Made by a program: the position numbers and the translations under genes. The notes under the pieces are model-generated. The model was not told the DNA's origin. It saw only the letters and a list, made by a program, of their open reading frames with translations, and made no database searches. Shown piece by piece: positions 60,082 through 64,000 of a stretch of DNA of 64,000 nt. Source of the stretch: Chryseobacterium daeguense DSM 19388. GTDB taxonomy: Bacteria; Bacteroidota; Bacteroidia; Flavobacteriales; Weeksellaceae. The stretch covers positions 124,001 to 188,000 of the forward strand of contig NZ_AUMT01000004.1 of assembly GCF_000430825.1 (NCBI RefSeq), read 5' to 3'. The first letter of the stretch is position 1, and each line of letters begins with the position of its first letter.

Positions 60082-62913
60082 ATGGAAAAACAATATAAAA
60101 TCCTCGGGATGACATGTTCCGGCTGTCAGAAGAAAATTTCTGAAAAGCTGAACAGTATCGAAGGGATTAAAGCAGATATACAGTTAGAAAATAGCACGGC
60201 AACTATTATTTCCGAAAAAGAAATTGAATTACACACTTTAAATAAAGCTTTAGAAGAAATAGGAAATTATAAATTAGAAGATCCGACTAAGCCTGATGAT
60301 GCATTTATAAAACCTCAGGACAAAGTTTCTCCATCGTCGGTTTATTACTGCCCGATGGAATGCGAAGGTGAAAAAGTTTATTTTCAGCAGGGAAAAAGAT
60401 GTACGGTCTGCAATATGTATCTTGTTCCGATTGAGGAAAAGCAGGCAAAAGATCCCAATTTTAAGCCAGCTTATTCTTCCACAAATCTTCCTGAAAGTTT
60501 TAAAGATAATATCGGAAAGTTCTACTGCCCGATGTTCTGCGAAGCGGATAAAATCTATGATGAAAAAGGAGATTGTCCGGTTTGCAACATGCATTTGGAA
60601 GAGATTACAGAAGCTGTAGTGAAAAAATCGGCTTCCCATTCTCATCAGCACTCTCATCATCATCACGAAGCTCCGAAAGTTACTGATGATATGGCCGGGA
60701 AATATTATTGTCCGATGTTTTGTGAGGGTGACAAAGTGTATGACAGTAATGTTGGCTGCCCCGTCTGCGGAATGGATCTTGTGAAATATCCTGAAAAGAA
60801 AACCGCAAAATACACATGCCCGATGCATCCCGAAATTATCCGTGATGAGCCTGGAGACTGCCCTATCTGCGGAATGGATTTGGTAAGAATGCCAGATAAA
60901 GAGGATGAAGAAGATGAAACATACACTGTTTTAAAAAGAAAATTCATTATTTCTTTAGCTTTTACAATTCCTGTTTTCATTTTATCGATGGGTGGAATGC
61001 TTATTAATTTTCCGTTTTCACACGAGGTTCAGGGAATTATTGAGCTTATTTTAACGCTTCCCGTTTTATTTTATTCCGGTTGGTTTTTAATGAAGAGAGG
61101 CTGGATTTCATTTAAAACGTGGAATTTAAATATGTTCAGCTTAATTGTTCTCGGGGTTGCAGCTGCTTTTATTTTCAGTATAGTAGCATTGGTTTTTCCG
61201 GATATAATTCCGCATGAAATCCGAGGCCACAATCATGAAATCCCGTTGTATTTTGAAGCAGTCTGTGTAATTTTAACTTTGGTGATTTTAGGACAGCTTA
61301 TGGAAGCGGCGGCCCATAAAAAAACAGGAAATGCAATTCGGGAACTGATGAATCTTTTTCCTGATGAAGCCAATTTGATGATAAACGGTGAAGAGAAAAA
61401 AATTCTTCTTTCTCAGGTGAAAATCGGTGATTTATTGAAAGTAAAACCGGGTGAAAAAATCCCTGTTGACGGCAAAATCACGGAAGGAAATTCTTATGTG
61501 GATGAAAGTATGATTACTGGTGAGCCAATTCCTGTTGAAAAAAATATCAATGACAAAGTTTCTTCGGGGACCATTAACGGTAATCAGGTTTTCATTATGA
61601 AAGCTGAAAAGGTGGGTGATGAAACCCTGCTTTCTCAAATTATAAAAATGGTGAATGAAGCCAGCAGAAGTAAAGCCCCGATTCAGAAACTGACAGATAA
61701 AGTGTCAAAAATATTTGTTCCGGCGGTTATTCTAATTGCTGTTCTTACCTTTGTTTTATGGCAGCTTTTCGGCCCGGAAGGTCAAAAAACACTCTTCGCT
61801 TTTGTGAATGCCGTGGCGGTTTTAATTGTGGCCTGTCCGTGTGCTTTAGGGCTTGCAACGCCTATGTCTTTGATGGTTGGGATCGGTAAAGGAGCAAAAA
61901 ATGGAATCCTTATTAAAAACGCCGAAGCTCTTGAACAAATGAATAAGGTAAATGTTCTAATTACCGACAAAACAGGAACTTTAACTGAAGGAAAACCTTC
62001 TGTAGAATATATTGAAACATTTCAGAATGATAATAATCTGATATTAAAGCTGGCTTATTCTTTAAACCAAAACTCAGAGCATCCATTATCAAATGCAGTG
62101 ATTAAAAAGGCAAAAGATAACCAGGTTTCTCCTGAGAAAGTGGAACAGTTTGAAAATATTTCAGGGAAAGGAGTAAAAGGAAAAATCAATGGAAAAACAG
62201 TTTATGTTGGAAATGAAAGTTTATTGACCTCAAACCAGATTTCAATTCCCGAAAGCCTGCAGAAAAAAGCTGTTGAAGTACAATCTAAAGCCCACACAAC
62301 ATCCTATGTGGTCCAGGAAAATGAAGTAATAGGTTTCATAAGTTTTACGGATAAAATTAAAGAAAGCTCCAAAAAAGCAGTGCAGCAGTTATTAAGTGAA
62401 GGTATTGATGTAATCATGATGACCGGAGATAATGAACACACTGCAAAAGCCGTTGCAGACGAGCTTGGAATTAAACATTTCAAGGCCAATTGTCATCCTG
62501 AAGATAAATTAAATGAAGTTAAAAAGTTGCAGCAGCAGGGCAAAATTGTAGCCATGACCGGTGACGGGATCAATGACTCTCCTGCCCTTGCCCAAGCCAA
62601 TATTGGGATTGCTATGGGAACAGGAACGGACGTAGCCATAGAAAGTGCTGAAATTACTTTGCTTAAAGGTGATATTCTGGGTGTTGCAAAAGCAAAATTA
62701 CTCAGTGAAAAGCTTCTGAAAAATATTAAGGAAAATCTGTTTTTTGCTTTCATTTATAATGTGCTGGGTGTACCGATTGCGGCAGGATTATTGTATCCGT
62801 TTTTTGGAATTCTTTTGTCACCGATGATAGCGGCGGCGGCGATGAGCTTTAGTTCTTTGTCTGTGATTTTGAATTCGCTGCGATTGAATTCGGTTGATCT
62901 GGATATTAAATAA
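60082..62913 (+). CDS. copA: Heavy-metal P1B-type ATPase with HMA and four HMBD modules (copper-type)
   Basis: A 943-residue metal pump. Residues 1-67 form an HMA domain with GMTCSGC (Cys12, Cys15). Four YCPM...CPVCxM heavy-metal-binding modules follow at about 88-117, 147-174, 208-236 and 243-270, with a His-rich stretch (185-195) between the second and third. The core has the CPC motif (585-587, [12 protein letters not shown]), phosphorylation site DKTGT (629-633) and [18 protein letters not shown] and context suggest export of Cu+ or Ag+. The HMA-AraC regulator gene lies 184 bases upstream. Confidence 0.95.
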   Translation: MEKQYKILGMTCSGCQKKISEKLNSIEGIKADIQLENSTATIISEKEIELHTLNKALEEIGNYKLEDPTKPDDAFIKPQDKVSPSSVYYCPMECEGEKVYFQQGKRCTVCNMYLVPIEEKQAKDPNFKPAYSSTNLPESFKDNIGKFYCPMFCEADKIYDEKGDCPVCNMHLEEITEAVVKKSASHSHQHSHHHHEAPKVTDDMAGKYYCPMFCEGDKVYDSNVGCPVCGMDLVKYPEKKTAKYTCPMHPEIIRDEPGDCPICGMDLVRMPDKEDEEDETYTVLKRKFIISLAFTIPVFILSMGGMLINFPFSHEVQGIIELILTLPVLFYSGWFLMKRGWISFKTWNLNMFSLIVLGVAAAFIFSIVALVFPDIIPHEIRGHNHEIPLYFEAVCVILTLVILGQLMEAAAHKKTGNAIRELMNLFPDEANLMINGEEKKILLSQVKIGDLLKVKPGEKIPVDGKITEGNSYVDESMITGEPIPVEKNINDKVSSGTINGNQVFIMKAEKVGDETLLSQIIKMVNEASRSKAPIQKLTDKVSKIFVPAVILIAVLTFVLWQLFGPEGQKTLFAFVNAVAVLIVACPCALGLATPMSLMVGIGKGAKNGILIKNAEALEQMNKVNVLITDKTGTLTEGKPSVEYIETFQNDNNLILKLAYSLNQNSEHPLSNAVIKKAKDNQVSPEKVEQFENISGKGVKGKINGKTVYVGNESLLTSNQISIPESLQKKAVEVQSKAHTTSYVVQENEVIGFISFTDKIKESSKKAVQQLLSEGIDVIMMTGDNEHTAKAVADELGIKHFKANCHPEDKLNEVKKLQQQGKIVAMTGDGINDSPALAQANIGIAMGTGTDVAIESAEITLLKGDILGVAKAKLLSEKLLKNIKENLFFAFIYNVLGVPIAAGLLYPFFGILLSPMIAAAAMSFSSLSVILNSLRLNSVDLDIK

Positions 62914-63006
62914 TTTTAATTTACGCTGTTTTTTATTATAACTAAATATGCTTAAACATCAGCGTAATCGGCTAAATCCGCAGGAGAAAATATAAACTTA
63001 AAAAAC

Positions 63007-63735
63007 ATGAAAAAAGAAAATCTTTTTATCGGCTGTTCAGGTTTCTACAATAACGACTGGAAGGGATCTTTATACCCGGAAGATGCCAAAAGCAAAGATT
63101 TTCTCACATTATATTCCAAAGAGTTTAATTCTGTGGAAATCAATTCTACATTTTATAGAAAACCAACCGCAAAAACGCTTTTAAAGTGGATGGATGAAAC
63201 TGCGGATGATTTTAAATTTTTCATTAAAATTCCCAAAACAATTTCTCATGAAAAACGATTGAAAGATTGTAAAGAAGAAATTTCAGAATTCTGCCATCAT
63301 GTTGAAGCTCATTTAAAAGAAAAGCTTTCAGGGTTTTTATATCAGTTTCCTCCTTCCTTCAAAAATACACCGGAAAACCTTGATTTAATCCTTAAAAACC
63401 TTGATTTTAATTTTCTGAATGTTATTGAATTCCGCCATGAATCCTGGTGGCGTGATGAAGTTTTTTCTATTTTAAAAGAAAACAGCATTGTTTTTTCCGG
63501 CGTAAGCTTCCCGGGAAATCTTCCTGAAGACGTAATCATCAACCATCCCGAAATTTTATACTACAGGCTCCACGGAAAACCTGTCCTATACAAGTCAGAG
63601 TACAGCGAAAAATTCCTTAATGATCTTGCAGAAAAAATAAAAGATTTTCAAGGGAAAGTATTTATCTTTTTTAATAATACTTGGGGAAATGCCGCTATAA
63701 AAAATGCTTTGTATTTAAAATCAATTATGCCCTGA
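63007..63735 (+). CDS. DUF72 (YecE-like) protein
   Basis: A 242-residue TIM-barrel-like protein with the family start IGCSGFYNNDWKGSLYPEDAKSKDFLTLYSKEFNSVEINSTFYRKP and the middle FKFFIKIPKTISHEKRL, LSGFLYQFPPSFKNTPENL and YYRLHGKP. Function unknown despite a solved fold in relatives. It is monocistronic. Confidence 0.9.
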   Translation: MKKENLFIGCSGFYNNDWKGSLYPEDAKSKDFLTLYSKEFNSVEINSTFYRKPTAKTLLKWMDETADDFKFFIKIPKTISHEKRLKDCKEEISEFCHHVEAHLKEKLSGFLYQFPPSFKNTPENLDLILKNLDFNFLNVIEFRHESWWRDEVFSILKENSIVFSGVSFPGNLPEDVIINHPEILYYRLHGKPVLYKSEYSEKFLNDLAEKIKDFQGKVFIFFNNTWGNAAIKNALYLKSIMP

Positions 63736-63863
63736 GATTTGTTAAAAATCATAATATTAAAATAAAATTAAAAAGCCAAATTTCTCAATAGCACGGCATA
63801 GATTTTGCTAAAATTATTGTATAAAATTTAACATTTTTTTAACAATAAAATTCCAACAACTTT

Positions 63864-64000
63864 ATGAGAAAAACTTTTGCAGAAAAGTCTCGAAACCAGA
63901 CTTTTCTTGGGATGTTTGCATTGGTGAGTGCAGCTTCAATTTTATTAGCCGGTTGTAACCGAAATCAAGACAAAAAAGAATCAGAAAAGCTGATTCCAAA
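63864..64000 (+). CDS. Lipoprotein, N-terminal part, cut by window edge
   Basis: 45 codons open from the ATG at 63864 to the right edge. The signal sequence ends in a lipobox (MFALVSAASILLAGC, Cys near residue 31) followed by NRNQDKKESEKLIP. The rest, and so the function, lies outside. Confidence 0.75.
   Translation, partial: MRKTFAEKSRNQTFLGMFALVSAASILLAGCNRNQDKKESEKLIP

Overview
The window looks like chromosomal DNA of a flavobacterium, most likely Chryseobacterium or a close relative in the Weeksellaceae. The evidence is the low GC content, near absence of Shine-Dalgarno sequences, many promoters with the Bacteroidetes -7 element TAnnTTTG (sometimes with TTTG or TTG about 20 nt upstream), a PorQ gene of the type IX secretion system, a GLPGLI-family protein, TonB-dependent and TamL-like outer-membrane proteins, and typical Bacteroidetes intergenic palindromes. 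No rRNA, prophage, CRISPR array or large mobile island is visible. The only mobile gene is one REP-associated (RAYT/IS200-like) transposase.

Layout. 1-3 kb: a cut-off cytochrome c biogenesis gene, a Crp/Fnr-type regulator and an isochorismatase-like hydrolase with a palindromic operator candidate. 3-9 kb: ftsK, a LolA-like carrier, an LptF/G permease and a lipoprotein. 9-17 kb: frr and pyrH, then porQ-cmk, a three-gene envelope/stress set (YtxH, holin-like, unknown), and a head-to-head pair (SpoU methyltransferase and TamL-like protein) whose 5' ends overlap. 17-22 kb: SanA-like protein, PaaE-like reductase, thioredoxin lipoprotein and parts of an iron-chelate ABC importer. 21.8-28.4 kb: a MarR regulator with two near-identical palindromic operators, followed by a fatty-acid beta-oxidation operon (FadN-, FadA- and FadE-like) interrupted by the transposase and its four REP hairpins. 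28.5-30 kb: a candidate structured RNA with two competing folds, a small exported peptide gene and a GLPGLI gene. 30-37 kb: HD hydrolase, DUF2490 protein, TonB receptor with an upstream micro-ORF and terminator, and uvrA. 37-38 kb: a spacer with two facing DnaA boxes, a candidate small RNA and tRNA-Arg(CCT).

38-44 kb: AraC regulator with SDR enzymes, a VOC protein, an operon of GNAT-VOC fusion, compact endonuclease V-like protein and tiny membrane protein, an M28 peptidase and an aminotransferase. 44-49 kb: a membrane pyrophosphatase carrying a C-terminal OmpA peptidoglycan-binding domain, next to soluble pyrophosphatase. 49-56 kb: FkbM methyltransferase, an operon of lolD, L,D-transpeptidase, radC and a FemAB/GNAT-like protein, and pyruvate dehydrogenase E1-alpha and E2. 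56-64 kb: PAP2 protein and BlaI-like regulator, a secreted tandem mannose-lectin protein, a glycine-rich RRM protein, DUF6157, a thioesterase overlapping an HMA-AraC metal regulator, a copper-type P-ATPase with four heavy-metal-binding modules, DUF72 and a cut-off lipoprotein gene.

Most of the window is ordinary housekeeping DNA. The parts I rate most interesting are the pyrophosphatase-OmpA fusion, the bistable RNA candidate at 28.5 kb, the transposase with REPs inside the beta-oxidation operon, the peptide/GLPGLI pair, the metal-sensor/P-ATPase locus and the tandem lectin. Coordinates of short motifs were counted by hand and may be off by a base or two.
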